Assembly (NCBI GenBank): GCA_905234075.1
Contig: CAJOGI010000002.1
Location: 1-64,000, forward strand
Reading direction: 5' to 3'
Length of the DNA stretch: 64,000 nt
Source of the DNA: an uncultured Synergistales bacterium
GTDB taxonomy: Bacteria > Synergistota > Synergistia > Synergistales > Aminobacteriaceae
Shown here: piece by piece, positions 34,059 through 44,601 of the stretch
How the letters are laid out: each line of letters opens with the position of its first letter
How positions within the stretch are numbered: the stretch's first letter is position 1
Notes under the pieces: generated by a model
Databases searched by the model: none
Told to the model about the DNA's origin: nothing
The model's input: only the letters and a program-made list of their open reading frames with translations
Made by a program: the position numbers and the translations under genes

Positions 34059-37000
34059 ATGAAACGTATTAAGTGTTTTATGTTATTGTGTGCGTTTGTC
34101 TTGGCGTTGACGGGCAGCGCGTGGGCTGATGATTTTACTGTCAGTGCAGACCTGTTGTCGTTTGATGAAGCTGTCAATGCGGCGATTAGTTTTGACATTA
34201 GCGCAGATGTAATTTCTGAGGATTCTCGCGATGTTGTCTTTATGGTAAAACTTTCAATCGACGCGGTAGCTTCCATTGATTCAGGGGATTCAAGTTTCGC
34301 AACTGTTAAAGTTATAGCATCAAAAGATAATTCTGTCCTTGAGACGTTCGAGAAAAATCAGTCAATCGATGTCTTTGTAGTGGGCAGCGGTGATGTTATA
34401 AAGCTCGATGCTTTCAAACTTAGCAAGGATACCACAACTAAGAGTACCGATTTATTAGTAGCGTTCCCGGTCGTTTTGTTCGAGAAGGCAAGCGGTGATA
34501 TGAAGGTTACATCGGAAAGTAAGAAAATCAGCTCGATGACAATCCGCCAGAACTACAGCTTTGACGTTAGCATTGACAATATCGCTGTAAGCAGTGATGT
34601 CGTTCAGCTCGCATACCTGAGCAGCGATAAAACGTACAAGACGTGGACAAACAGTAGCGATTTTCCTGCTATTACATCAACCTTTGTTATCGTTACAAGC
34701 GGAGATGTAACGGCCTCGAAAGATTTTGTCGAGTTCGCTTTCTCAAGTGATGTTTTTGGTATGGGCGACTTGGTAATTACGAAGTTTGTAACCAGCAAAG
34801 ACTCTGCAAGAAACGTAGCATACGGAATTATTTACTCCGGCGATATTTCAGCTGATGTTATTTCGACAGACAAGATTTGGATTAACCCGATGCCAATATT
34901 GAGCGATGAGGCTGAAGTCAAGATTACCGTTTACAACGCCAGCGATGACGCAATGTCGCCAACAGTAACGTTCAAGCGTTATGTAATGACGGCGGACAGC
35001 TTTGATGTTTCATTTGACCTTGACGGCGGAACTTATTCGGGCGATGTGAACCTCAAGCAGACTGTTGAATTTGCAAGCCCTGACACATGGTTAATTACAG
35101 AGCCTGCGTCATCAGATCTCGCAAAGAGCGGTTATACGTTCTTGCGCTGGGCTGACAGCGATGATCAAACGTCGTTTGACTTCACTAAAATTCCTACGAA
35201 AGCTATGACAATCGTAGCAGTTTGGAGTGCAGACGAAGAAGAACAGCAACAAACCAGCGATGGCAGCTTCGACTTCAAAGTTACAGTAACCGCAAACCCG
35301 GAAAGCGTATCCGTTGATAAGACATTCAAACTTACCGCTACGGTAACGTCTATTGACTTAGATAAGGTTACTCCGAAGTATACGTGGACATGGAAGAACG
35401 CTACAACTACGACGGCACAGACGCTTTCACTCGACAAAGACAGCGGCGATGTAACAGCCACGAGCGCAATGTATCCGTCAGCCGATTTCTATGTAACTGT
35501 TACAATTACAAGCGGCGACACGGTATCGCATGATGCTTATGCAACCGTAACAATCCTTAGCGCAGACAGCGGCAGCGGCGGCAAAGAAGAAGGCAGCAGC
35601 ACCAGCGGCACAAAGACGCTCAGCAAACTCGAGGTAAAGATTTCGCCCGATCTTGGTAATACAGAAGAATACGCTGTTAAAGTAGGCACAGCCGACACTA
35701 TCGACCTGAGTTTGACAGTCTTGGCAACTTACAGCGGCGATACAACAGCAACAGACGTTACCTCAACTTTAGGTGCAAAGGCTACGTGGACGCTTGGAAC
35801 AGTCTCACCGACAACAACTGTGTTCTCGCTTAAGAACAACAGCGGCGCGACAAACACGCTCAATATTGATTCAGCCATTACGGAAGGCACGTACACTGTC
35901 CCTGTATCCGTAAAGGTAACGAGCGGCGATGTAAGCGATGATGCGACAGTTACATACACAATCGTAGCTTCTAAGAGTGGCGGTAGTGGCGGCGGTACCC
36001 CTGACAGTGGTGATGTTACCAGCGGTGATGTTACCAGCGGTGATGTTACCAGCGGTGATGTTACTAGCGGCGATGTTACCAAAGAGGACGCGAAGGAAGC
36101 CGTAACGGAAGCTCTTAAAGGAAAAACAAATCCGAGCGTCACTGATCTTTTGGGCAGCACGGCAGCCATTACAGCAATAAGTAAGACCGTATCGTCAACC
36201 GGCGAGTTAGACATGAGCGTTCTTAACGGCGTAACTTCCCTCGAGGGACTTGCAACTCTCTTAACGAATCTTGGTAATGTCAAATCGCTGAACTTTGCAG
36301 ATATGGGCAGCTCGCTCACAAAGATTGATAACCTTGACGGCGTAAAATTAGACTCAATCAGCCTTGCAGGCAACACTCACATTACGACAGTTGACCTTTC
36401 AGGCGCACAGATTCCGGTCGTAAACGCTAAAGGCTCTTCTGCGCTAACGAGTGTCAACGTTGCCGGCAACACGTCCATAGCATCGCTTGACATCGGCGAA
36501 ACGAAGGTAGCTTCGTTAGACGTTGCAGGCTGCACGAACCTTCAAGACCTTGAGGTCGATAACAGCGGTACGACTGGTCAGGGTTCACTTGAAGAGCTCA
36601 ATATTGAGGGTTGTGTAAACCTCAAGAACCTCACATTGACGAAGAACAAGCTCTTAGGTATCAAGAAGCCTACAGGCTTGAAGAATACCGTTGCAATAAA
36701 GGCACGCAATCAGAGGAGACCTCATACGTTCACTTCAGCTTCCTTCAATTTCTGGACGTTCCTGTGGCAGACTATTTTAGGGAAGACTACTGCCTTCAGC
36801 GCGACGACAGCAACGTTTGAACCCACAAGAATTACTGTAATTACATATACGGTAGGTACAACGACGACAAGTACCGATGTGCCCGCAAGCGGAGATGTAA
36901 CTCTTAGCGGAACACCGACGGGCATAGCGTATGAGTATGATACATCAGGATTTGGACCTTCAACGGGCAGCAGCTTACAGTCAGCTTCCGTTGTCGCAGC

Positions 37001-37166
37001 GGACGACACGGGAATGGATGTAACACTCGGCACAGTTGGTTCCTCCACCGACGACGAAGAGTCACCGACACTCGGCAGCTCCGGCGGCGGATGCGATGCA
37101 GGATTTGGTTTAGGTGCATTATCAGCAGTCATGTTAATGTTTGCGTTAATTAAAAAGAGAAGCTAA
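34059..37166 (+). CDS. Secreted Ser-x-Asp-rich surface protein with Synergist-CTERM-type tail
   Basis: A 1035-residue protein. Signal peptide 1-23 (FMLLCAFVLALTGSAWA). S-x-D tripeptides (SGD, SSD, SAD, SKD) are scattered throughout. Near residues 320-390 is an InlB/Listeria-Bacteroides-type repeat (FDLDGGTYSG ... SGYTFLRWAD). About 650-675 is five tandem SGDVT, and about 710-870 is an irregular leucine-rich-repeat region (SLAGNTHITTVDLSGAQIPV). The C-terminus is GGCDAGFGLGA, a hydrophobic stretch and KKRS, matching the Synergist-CTERM sorting signal, so it is probably anchored or processed at the cell surface. Function is unknown; adhesion is a guess. AAAGGAG precedes the ATG. Confidence 0.85.
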   Translation: MKRIKCFMLLCAFVLALTGSAWADDFTVSADLLSFDEAVNAAISFDISADVISEDSRDVVFMVKLSIDAVASIDSGDSSFATVKVIASKDNSVLETFEKNQSIDVFVVGSGDVIKLDAFKLSKDTTTKSTDLLVAFPVVLFEKASGDMKVTSESKKISSMTIRQNYSFDVSIDNIAVSSDVVQLAYLSSDKTYKTWTNSSDFPAITSTFVIVTSGDVTASKDFVEFAFSSDVFGMGDLVITKFVTSKDSARNVAYGIIYSGDISADVISTDKIWINPMPILSDEAEVKITVYNASDDAMSPTVTFKRYVMTADSFDVSFDLDGGTYSGDVNLKQTVEFASPDTWLITEPASSDLAKSGYTFLRWADSDDQTSFDFTKIPTKAMTIVAVWSADEEEQQQTSDGSFDFKVTVTANPESVSVDKTFKLTATVTSIDLDKVTPKYTWTWKNATTTTAQTLSLDKDSGDVTATSAMYPSADFYVTVTITSGDTVSHDAYATVTILSADSGSGGKEEGSSTSGTKTLSKLEVKISPDLGNTEEYAVKVGTADTIDLSLTVLATYSGDTTATDVTSTLGAKATWTLGTVSPTTTVFSLKNNSGATNTLNIDSAITEGTYTVPVSVKVTSGDVSDDATVTYTIVASKSGGSGGGTPDSGDVTSGDVTSGDVTSGDVTSGDVTKEDAKEAVTEALKGKTNPSVTDLLGSTAAITAISKTVSSTGELDMSVLNGVTSLEGLATLLTNLGNVKSLNFADMGSSLTKIDNLDGVKLDSISLAGNTHITTVDLSGAQIPVVNAKGSSALTSVNVAGNTSIASLDIGETKVASLDVAGCTNLQDLEVDNSGTTGQGSLEELNIEGCVNLKNLTLTKNKLLGIKKPTGLKNTVAIKARNQRRPHTFTSASFNFWTFLWQTILGKTTAFSATTATFEPTRITVITYTVGTTTTSTDVPASGDVTLSGTPTGIAYEYDTSGFGPSTGSSLQSASVVAADDTGMDVTLGTVGSSTDDEESPTLGSSGGGCDAGFGLGALSAVMLMFALIKKRS
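36006..36080 (+). repeat. Five tandem 15-bp repeats encoding SGDVT
   Basis: Five in-frame copies of AGCGGTGATGTTACC, with only third-position or near-silent changes in the first, fourth and fifth units. Low divergence suggests recent expansion and possible length variation. Confidence 0.9.
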
Positions 37167-37188
37167 TTAAAAAAACTTCTCAAAAAAA

Positions 37189-37226
37189 GTCTCCCTTGCT
37201 TAACGGCAGGGGAGATTTCTTATTTT
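37189..37226 (+). terminator. Terminator of the surface-protein gene
   Basis: TCTCCC (37189-37194) pairs with GGGAGA (37209-37214), inner TTGC/GCAG adds support, and a T-rich tract follows. It lies 22 bases after the stop codon, before the convergent ddl gene. Confidence 0.75.
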
Positions 37227-37233
37227 TAGGTAT

Positions 37234-38154
37234 TTATCGCGCCATCTTCATAATCTCGCTGACGAACATCGGCATTGATACACCGACAGCGGAGGCGGCC
37301 TTCGGAACGAGGCTTGTTGCCGTCATTCCAGGAGCCGTGTTGACTTCAAGAATATAAGCAGTGCCGTCAGGAGCTAATCTGAAATCAGAGCGGCTGTAGC
37401 CCGAACAGCCTAGAACTTCATGAGCTTTCACGGCCATCTCTGAAATTATTTTTGAGGTCTCATTGTCAAGTTTTGCAGGAACTAAATATTCCGTCGCGCC
37501 CTTTGTATATTTATTCGTGTAGTCATAAAATCCGTGATGAGGGACAATTTCAATTAATGGCAGTGCTTTTATTTTACCCTCATGCTCCCACACTGCCGCA
37601 GTAATTTCGCGCCCTGCTATATATTTTTCAATCAAGACTTCGCCCGCGTAATTCTCTTCAGCAACTTTCACGGCCTCTAAAATTTTTTCGGGCGTTGCGT
37701 CTTTTATGATAGTAACTCCGACGGTGCTGCCCCCCTCGCTGGGTTTGACTACAATGTCACGGCCAAGTTTTGAAAAAATTTCTTCGCAGTTTCCGCACCA
37801 CACAAGCCCATCAGGAATTTTTATATCTGCACGCTTAAATAACTCGCAGGATTTAATTTTATTCATGCCTAACGCGCTTGCTGTTGAGCCTGAGCCGGTG
37901 AAGGGTATCTTCATTTTTTCGAGAGCCTCCTGCAAAATTCCGCCCTCGCCCCATTCGCCGTGCATTGCGATAAAAACGCCGTCAAAATTTTTCACGCAGT
38001 CAATTTCTTTCATTGAGTGCAAGTCAATTAATTCAGCATTAAATATTTTTCCCTCGTTCAAAGCATCACAGACAGCTTTGCCGCTTCTCAAAGAAACTTC
38101 GCGCTCTTTTCCGTCGCCTCCGCACAAGACGGCAACTTTTTTCCCGTTGAACAT
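37234..38154 (-). CDS. ddl: D-alanine--D-alanine ligase
   Basis: About 306 residues from ATG 38154 (MFNGKKVAVLCGGDGKEREV), chosen because AAAGGAAA precedes it; an ATG at 38214 lies within a repeat-derived leader and is rejected. ATP-grasp enzyme joining two D-alanines for peptidoglycan. FIAMHGEWGEGGILQEALEK, PSEGGSTVGVTIIKDA, SGYSRSDFRLAPDG and ILEVNTAPGMTATS are the family motifs, the last carrying the magnesium ligands. No mur genes are adjacent. Confidence 0.93.
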   Translation of the reverse strand: MFNGKKVAVLCGGDGKEREVSLRSGKAVCDALNEGKIFNAELIDLHSMKEIDCVKNFDGVFIAMHGEWGEGGILQEALEKMKIPFTGSGSTASALGMNKIKSCELFKRADIKIPDGLVWCGNCEEIFSKLGRDIVVKPSEGGSTVGVTIIKDATPEKILEAVKVAEENYAGEVLIEKYIAGREITAAVWEHEGKIKALPLIEIVPHHGFYDYTNKYTKGATEYLVPAKLDNETSKIISEMAVKAHEVLGCSGYSRSDFRLAPDGTAYILEVNTAPGMTATSLVPKAASAVGVSMPMFVSEIMKMAR

Positions 38155-38186
38155 AAAAAAATTTCCTTTCTTAAAAAAATATAAAA

Positions 38187-38241
38187 AATTAGGAGCAAGG
38201 TTATTATCCCTCACTCCTAACTCCTAATTCCTAACTCCTAA
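38187..38241. repeat. Heptamer arrays between secF and ddl
   Basis: AATTAGGAG, an 18-base loop, then CTCCTAACTCCTAATTCCTAA with a further CTCCTAATTA reaching the secF stop codon. Paired arms form a terminator-like hairpin on the minus strand after secF. Confidence 0.7.
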
Positions 38242-39105
38242 TTATCTTTTATTCTGCCATTCGCAAAGCAGACCCGTAGCTACGAACATCGAGCTCCAAG
38301 TACCTGCGATAATTCCGACTAACATTGCATAGCTGAACGCCGCAAGCACAGGCCCTCCCCATACGCAAAGCGCAAGAACGGGGAATAAAGTTGTCAATGT
38401 CGTGTTGATTGTTCGGCCTAAGGTTTGATTTAATGCCTCGTTCACAAGATTTACGATGCCTTTTCTTGAAAGCGTGCCCCAGTTCTCGCGTATTCTGTCA
38501 AGAATTATTATCGTGTTGTTGAGCGAGTAGCCGACTATCGTCAAAATTGCCGCGATAAATGACGAGCTTATTTCCATTTGAGTTACGCTGAAAAATCCTA
38601 GCGCGATTAAAACGTCATGAACTAACGGGACAACGCTGACAACGGCAAACCTAAATTGAAATCTCAGCGTGATATAAATCAAAATCGCAACGAGCGCGAT
38701 ACTCACGCCGATAATGGCCTGACGACGCAGCTCACCGCCGACGACAGGGCCGACTTTTTCAAAGCCTGTAACTTTTACGTCAGAATAATTTTTCTGCAAC
38801 GCTTTAATTACGGCCTCACGGCTCTCTTCGGTGTCCTCGTTCGTGCGGATAATTATTCCCTTCTCGCCGAAATTTTGAATCATTGCGCCCTTTGCGACAA
38901 TGCTCGAAATTACTTTGCGGACGTTGGCAACATCGGGACGGTTATCAAATTCAACCTGAATAACATTTCCGCCGGTGAAATCAATTCCTAAGTTAAGGCC
39001 GCGTGTGAGCAGCAACACTATACTTGCAATTACAAGCACAAGGCTGATAGTAAGAGCGAGTTTCCTGCGGCTCATGAAGTCAAAATTAAAATTCAACATG
39101 CTCAT
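38242..39105 (-). CDS. secF: Protein translocase subunit SecF
   Basis: A 287-residue inner-membrane protein with six membrane helices and one periplasmic domain. LGIDFTGGNVIQVEFD near the N-terminus is the SecF signature and SLNNTIIILDRIREN in the C-terminal half is the RND-like helix region. With SecD it uses the proton or sodium motive force to help pull exported proteins across. Its ATG overlaps the secD stop codon (ATGA), and an in-frame second ATG follows two codons later. Confidence 0.94.
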   Translation of the reverse strand: MSMLNFNFDFMSRRKLALTISLVLVIASIVLLLTRGLNLGIDFTGGNVIQVEFDNRPDVANVRKVISSIVAKGAMIQNFGEKGIIIRTNEDTEESREAVIKALQKNYSDVKVTGFEKVGPVVGGELRRQAIIGVSIALVAILIYITLRFQFRFAVVSVVPLVHDVLIALGFFSVTQMEISSSFIAAILTIVGYSLNNTIIILDRIRENWGTLSRKGIVNLVNEALNQTLGRTINTTLTTLFPVLALCVWGGPVLAAFSYAMLVGIIAGTWSSMFVATGLLCEWQNKR

Positions 39106-40493
39106 CTTCTTACAATCTCCTTTCCGCGCCTGATGAATAACTGCAAAATTGCGCGTGTTACTACGACGTTAGCGAATACGCTTGCGACAAGTCCTACCGA
39201 AAGAGTAACGCCGAAGCCCCTCACTGATCCAGACCCGAAATAGAACAAAACTAACGCGGCTATTAAAGTCGTGATGTTACTGTCTAAAATCGTTACAAGT
39301 GCTTTTCTGAAGCCTGCGTCAAGAGCAGCCATAGGAGTTTTTCCTGCGTTCTGTTCTTCGCGTATTCTTTCATAAATTAAAACGTTTCCGTCAACGGCCA
39401 TTCCAAGCGTCAAAATAATTCCTGCGATGCCCGGAAGCGTCAACGTTGCGTTGAAAGCAATCAAGCCCGCAAAAATTAAAATTATCGTTACAGCTAAGGC
39501 CAAGTCCGCCGCGAACCCTCTAAAATGATAGAACAGCAGCATGAAAACTAAAACCATAGCCGCGCCGAACAAACCTGCTTCAACTCCCTGCTTGATTGAG
39601 TCAGCTCCTAAGCTCGGCCCTACGGATCTGTTCTCTGCAATTTCTACTGCAACGGGCAAAGCTCCGGCCTTTAACATAATTGCGAGCCTTCCTGCCTCTT
39701 CTGCCGTGAAACGCCCGGTAATTTGAGCGCGTCCGCCCGAAATTCTATCCTGAACAACAGGAGCAGAGATTACTACGTTGTCGAGAACGATTGCTAACTG
39801 TTTTCCAATCATGCGGCCCGTAGCTTCTTCAAACAATCTTGCGCCTTCGGAATTAAATTCAAGAGATACTCCCATGCGGCCAAGACTGTCGGGAGCCATT
39901 TCAGCGTTTACTAAATCTTTTCCGGAAAGTACGACTGGCCCTAAAAGATAAAATGTTCCCTGCTCTTCGCCCGGCACAACGATTGAGCCTTCAGTAGTTT
40001 TTGAACGTTCAATTAAATCCGCGCTGGCGTTGCCGGCCTTTGCGACTTCTTCCTTCCAGCGTTCCTGAGCGTTCACGAACTGAATATCGCTGTCATAATT
40101 TCTTCTCTGGGGCTCAACGGGAAGGCTGCGTCCTGTCGTGTTGAGAACTTCCCTGAAATCCATTTGAGCGGTGCGCCCGATTAACTCAAGTGCCGCCGCA
40201 GGGTCCTGAATACCCGGAAGGTCAACGATAATTCTGTCTGTTCCGCTTTTCTGAATAATAGGCTCTGCGACACCGTACTGGTCAATACGATTTCTCAAGA
40301 CTGCTAATAATCTGTCGATGCTGTCATCGCGCAAAGGATTTTCGGGAGTGTCCTTTGCCTGTAAAACTATATGCGCTCCGCCCTTTAGGTCGAGGCCAAG
40401 ATTAAGCCCGTCCCTCTCGAGCCACGCAAAACACAACGCCCCTATTACTACGATTAAAACAATAAAGAGGCGTAATTTGTCGGTACGATTCAT
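39102..40493 (-). CDS. secD: Protein translocase subunit SecD
   Basis: A 463-residue protein with one N-terminal membrane helix, a large periplasmic P1/P4 domain and five C-terminal helices. LNLGLDLKGGAHIVLQAKD is the D1 motif, GLAIMLKAGALPV and MAVDGNVLIYERIREEQ are the D4/D6 regions. The charged residues in the last motif are the proposed ion-coupling site. The gene starts one base after the yajC stop codon, and the order yajC-secD-secF is the universal one. Confidence 0.95.
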   Translation of the reverse strand: MNRTDKLRLFIVLIVVIGALCFAWLERDGLNLGLDLKGGAHIVLQAKDTPENPLRDDSIDRLLAVLRNRIDQYGVAEPIIQKSGTDRIIVDLPGIQDPAAALELIGRTAQMDFREVLNTTGRSLPVEPQRRNYDSDIQFVNAQERWKEEVAKAGNASADLIERSKTTEGSIVVPGEEQGTFYLLGPVVLSGKDLVNAEMAPDSLGRMGVSLEFNSEGARLFEEATGRMIGKQLAIVLDNVVISAPVVQDRISGGRAQITGRFTAEEAGRLAIMLKAGALPVAVEIAENRSVGPSLGADSIKQGVEAGLFGAAMVLVFMLLFYHFRGFAADLALAVTIILIFAGLIAFNATLTLPGIAGIILTLGMAVDGNVLIYERIREEQNAGKTPMAALDAGFRKALVTILDSNITTLIAALVLFYFGSGSVRGFGVTLSVGLVASVFANVVVTRAILQLFIRRGKEIVRR

Positions 40494-40494
40494 A

Positions 40495-40887
40495 TTAAGA
40501 AGCTGCCCCCTGATTTTCGTTTGAAGATGCAGCGCGTTTTGTCTGTACTGCTGATTTTAATATTCTTACTCTGACACCTTCGGCTATTTCAATTTGGAAA
40601 GTGTCATCGCGGACTTCACGGACTGTTCCTAAAAATCCGCCTATCGTTACAATCTGATCGCCGCGATTTATTCCGGCTATCATGTTATTGTGCTGCTTAT
40701 CGCGTTTTTTCTGAGGACGGATAATGAAGAAATAAAAAATAGCAATAAAAATTATTAACGGGAAAAACATTCCCATTAATCCGCCCTGAGCCGCTCCTTC
40801 AGCACCTGTGCCTGTGCCTGCTCCGCCGCCTGAACTTGAAGGCGCGGAACTTCCGCACGGTGATACTGCTGTTGTTGATTCAGCCAT
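40495..40887 (-). CDS. yajC: Preprotein translocase accessory subunit YajC
   Basis: About 130 residues from ATG 40887 (MAESTTAVSPCGSSAPSSS), selected for its AAGGGAAA site. A Ser/Gly/Ala-rich N-terminus of about 40 residues, longer than usual, precedes one membrane helix (MFFPLIIFIAIFYFFII) and the family motif RPQKKRDKQHNNMIAGINRGDQ. The C-terminal part (GGFLGTVREVRDDTFQIEIA) is standard. It binds the SecDF complex. Confidence 0.9.
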   Translation of the reverse strand: MAESTTAVSPCGSSAPSSSGGGAGTGTGAEGAAQGGLMGMFFPLIIFIAIFYFFIIRPQKKRDKQHNNMIAGINRGDQIVTIGGFLGTVREVRDDTFQIEIAEGVRVRILKSAVQTKRAASSNENQGAAS

Positions 40888-40931
40888 ATTAAAAAATTTC
40901 CCTTCGTTATTTTTATTTTTACTTTGCAATA

Positions 40932-40990
40932 CGGAATTAGGAAATAGAAGTTATTTTAACTCCTACCTCCTAACTCCTAATTCCTACCTG
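40932..40990. repeat. Heptamer arrays between eno and yajC
   Basis: GAATTAGGAAATAGAAG then ACTCCTACCTCCTAACTCC followed by TAATTCCTACCTG. On the minus strand it begins right after the enolase stop with CAGGTAGGAATTAGGAG, the common head of this repeat. Confidence 0.7.
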
Positions 40991-40995
40991 AAAAA

Positions 40996-42315
<1,320 letters not shown>

Positions 42316-42365
42316 TCAAATCTAACTAATTATAAACTATATGAACGAATTTTTTATTTTTTTAA

Positions 42366-42394
42366 CTACTCTGCCTCCTAATTCCTGCCTGAAT
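42366..42394 (-). repeat. Heptamer array after the S4 gene
   Basis: On the minus strand TTCAGGCAGGAATTAGGAGGCAGAG follows the S4 stop codon within a few bases, a shorter array with the usual head. Confidence 0.55.
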
Positions 42395-42669
42395 TAAAAA
42401 GGTTTTTCATCGGGCTTGACCGGTCTCTCTTCTAACTGCTCCCAAGAAATTGTTTTAGGCCGTCTTAAAATCGCTTCATCGGCGCAGAGAACTTTCACTT
42501 TTAACACGCGGTTGATATACGCAACTTCAATAATGTTTCCTTCTCTTACTTCGCTTGACGGTTTGCACTCCCTGCCTTCGAGTCTTACTGCTCCGAGTTC
42601 AATCATCTCTTGAGCGACAGTGCGACGCTTGACAAGCCTTGCGAGTTTCAAAAATTTATCGAGCCTCAT
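42394..42669 (-). CDS. S4-domain RNA-binding protein (RqcP/HslR-like)
   Basis: About 91 residues from ATG 42669, with GAGAGGAAAA upstream; a longer in-frame reading to 42840 lacks a ribosome site and reads as nonsense. MRLDKFLKLARLVKRRTVAQ with GAVRLEGRECKPSSEVREGN is a compact S4 RNA-binding fold as in HslR and RqcP/YlmH-type proteins. RqcP acts in ribosome-associated quality control, recycling stalled 50S subunits; that role is an inference. It often lies near mazG, obg or divIC, not seen here. Confidence 0.82.
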   Translation of the reverse strand: MRLDKFLKLARLVKRRTVAQEMIELGAVRLEGRECKPSSEVREGNIIEVAYINRVLKVKVLCADEAILRRPKTISWEQLEERPVKPDEKPF

Positions 42670-42731
42670 AAAAAAATTTTCCTCTCTGAAAACTAATATA
42701 ATAAATAATATTATATGTGAGGTAATTTTTA

Positions 42732-42863
42732 ATGAAGCATTTATTAATTTACGAGCCTTCAGATGAAAGAAAGCATGACGAAATACCGAACGCCGAAACG
42801 TTGACGGCAATGAAAGAAGCAAAAGAAATTGTGGCAGCATGGCTTAAAAGGAAGCACGGATAA
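42732..42863 (+). CDS. Small antitoxin-like protein (RelB C-terminal type), orphan
   Basis: A 43-residue frame, MKHLLIYEPSDERKHDEIPN and ETLTAMKEAKEIVAAWLKRK, preceded by GTGAGG and an A/T spacer. E/D-I-P-N-A-E-T-L-x-A-M-x-E-A is the recurrent motif at the C-terminal, toxin-binding part of RelB/DinJ-type antitoxins. The usual ribbon-helix-helix N-terminus and a toxin gene are both absent; the next bases encode only a 19-residue basic peptide frame. It could be a decayed antitoxin or a minimal protein. Confidence 0.5.
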   Translation: MKHLLIYEPSDERKHDEIPNAETLTAMKEAKEIVAAWLKRKHG

Positions 42864-43050
42864 AAATTGACCGGCAAAAAACGAACTCCTGAAAATAAGA
42901 AAACAAAACCTCCCAGAGACTTCTGAAAAATCTAAAAGTTTTATTCAGAAATTTTTTCGTAAATCATAAAAAATTTCCCCCTTGCGTAAAATTCTTAAAT
43001 GACTAAAATTTTATTTATCGTATCACAATTTTATGAAGGGAGATTTTTTT

Positions 43051-44595
43051 ATGTATTCGTTTTTAGGCGGCCTTGTGATTTTAATACTTGGCTATGCTAT
43101 TTACGGAGCGATAGTTGATAAAATTTTCGCCCCTACCGACAACCCCACACCTTGCGTATCACACCCGGACGGAGTTGACTACGTACCCATCGCACCAGGC
43201 AGAGCGTTTTTAATTCAGCTTCTTAACATCGCAGGACTTGGCCCGATATTCGGAGCTTTATCCGGAGCAATCTGGGGACCGCAGGTTTATTTATGGATCG
43301 TCTTTGGAACAATTTTTGCCGGAGCAGTTCATGATTATCTTGTCGGAATGCTCTCAATCAGAAATGACGGTGCGAGCGTCTCAGAAATAACGGGTAAATA
43401 TCTCGGCGGCTTTATGCTTCAGGTTATGAGATTATTCTCTGTCGTGCTGCTCGTCATGGTCGGCGTTGTCTTCATGGTCGGCCCGGCAGGTCTTCTTGCA
43501 AGGTTATTCGTTCAGGGGACTGGAGCTGTCTCCGGCGGTGCTGCAGTTGCTAAAGAACTTTGGGGCTACAGTGTTGCAGACTGGACAAAAATTCTCACGA
43601 TTGTAATTCTTGTTTATTATTTCCTTGCTACGCTTCTTCCGATTGATAAAGTTATAGGAAAAATTTATCCGTTATTCGGACTCTGCTTAATCTTCATGGC
43701 GGTCGGAATCGGCGGAATGACAGTTTACAATCATATTCAATTCACGCAGGGTGTTGCCGGAGCAAAGCCCATGATCGAACTTTGGGAGGGGCTTTATAAC
43801 ATGCACCCGGACGCAGCTAATCAGCCCATATGGCCGTTAATGTTTATAACTGTTGCCTGCGGAGCTATTTCCGGCTTCCATGCTACGCAGTCCCCGTTAA
43901 TGGCACGCTGCTTAACTTCAGAGCGTCAGGGTCGTTTTGTATTTTACGGCGCAATGGTAGCTGAGGGAATTATTGCTCTTATCTGGGCTTCAGCCGGTAT
44001 AGCGTTCTATAACACAGGTATAGGCGGAGACTTAACGAAATTCACAACAGAGGCTCTTGCTCAGATTAAGGGCGGCAACCCCAACTCAGTCTATGAAATT
44101 TCAATCGGACTTCTTGGGCCCATCGGAAGTATTCTTGCAATTCTCGGCGTTGTTGCCTGCCCGATCACGTCAGGCGACACGGCTTTCAGAAGCGCAAGAC
44201 TTACAATCGCGGACTGGTTCAAGATTGATCAGAAAGGTTTTGCACCGCGTCTTATTCTTGCGTTCCCGTTATTAGCGGCAGGCTATTTCATTTCTTTAGC
44301 TGATTACAGCATCGTATGGAGATATTTCTCATGGTCTAACCAGACGCTTGCAATGATAGCTTTGTGGGCCGGTGCAGTATATCTTTGCAGAAACGTCAGC
44401 GCAGGCGCAGGCTTTATCGCGGCAATCCCTGCAACGTTCATGAGCGCGGTAAGCGTTACATATTTCTGCATTGCGCCTGAGTGTTACTTAATGCTTCCGA
44501 GAATGACGGCTTACGGCATCGGCATAGCGGCGGCTGCGTTATTCTGCGCTATCTACATGGTGAGAGTATATCTCCCTGAAACCAAAAAGGCGTAA
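43051..44595 (+). CDS. cstA: CstA-family pyruvate/peptide transporter
   Basis: About 514 residues from ATG 43051 (MYSFLGGLVILILGYAIYGA) with GAAGGGAGA upstream; the in-frame ATG at 43033 overlaps that site. Around 14-16 membrane helices. GPIFGALSGAIWGPQVYLWI, GAVHDYLVGMLSIRNDGASV and AISGFHATQSPLMARCL are conserved carbon-starvation (CstA/BtsT) motifs. BtsT and CstA import pyruvate in E. coli; the short bacterial form here is less studied. A metal-binding protein gene follows within seven bases. Confidence 0.87.
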   Translation: MYSFLGGLVILILGYAIYGAIVDKIFAPTDNPTPCVSHPDGVDYVPIAPGRAFLIQLLNIAGLGPIFGALSGAIWGPQVYLWIVFGTIFAGAVHDYLVGMLSIRNDGASVSEITGKYLGGFMLQVMRLFSVVLLVMVGVVFMVGPAGLLARLFVQGTGAVSGGAAVAKELWGYSVADWTKILTIVILVYYFLATLLPIDKVIGKIYPLFGLCLIFMAVGIGGMTVYNHIQFTQGVAGAKPMIELWEGLYNMHPDAANQPIWPLMFITVACGAISGFHATQSPLMARCLTSERQGRFVFYGAMVAEGIIALIWASAGIAFYNTGIGGDLTKFTTEALAQIKGGNPNSVYEISIGLLGPIGSILAILGVVACPITSGDTAFRSARLTIADWFKIDQKGFAPRLILAFPLLAAGYFISLADYSIVWRYFSWSNQTLAMIALWAGAVYLCRNVSAGAGFIAAIPATFMSAVSVTYFCIAPECYLMLPRMTAYGIGIAAAALFCAIYMVRVYLPETKKA

Positions 44596-44601
44596 TAAAT
44601 C

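Noticed and set aside
36006-36080. CRISPR-like direct repeats
   Set aside because: Units of 15 bp are contiguous without spacers and are in frame in a coding gene. No CRISPR array or cas gene is in the window.
42864-42926. TTG frame of 19 basic residues after the antitoxin-like gene
   Set aside because: Too short and without a separate ribosome site to support as a gene or toxin.
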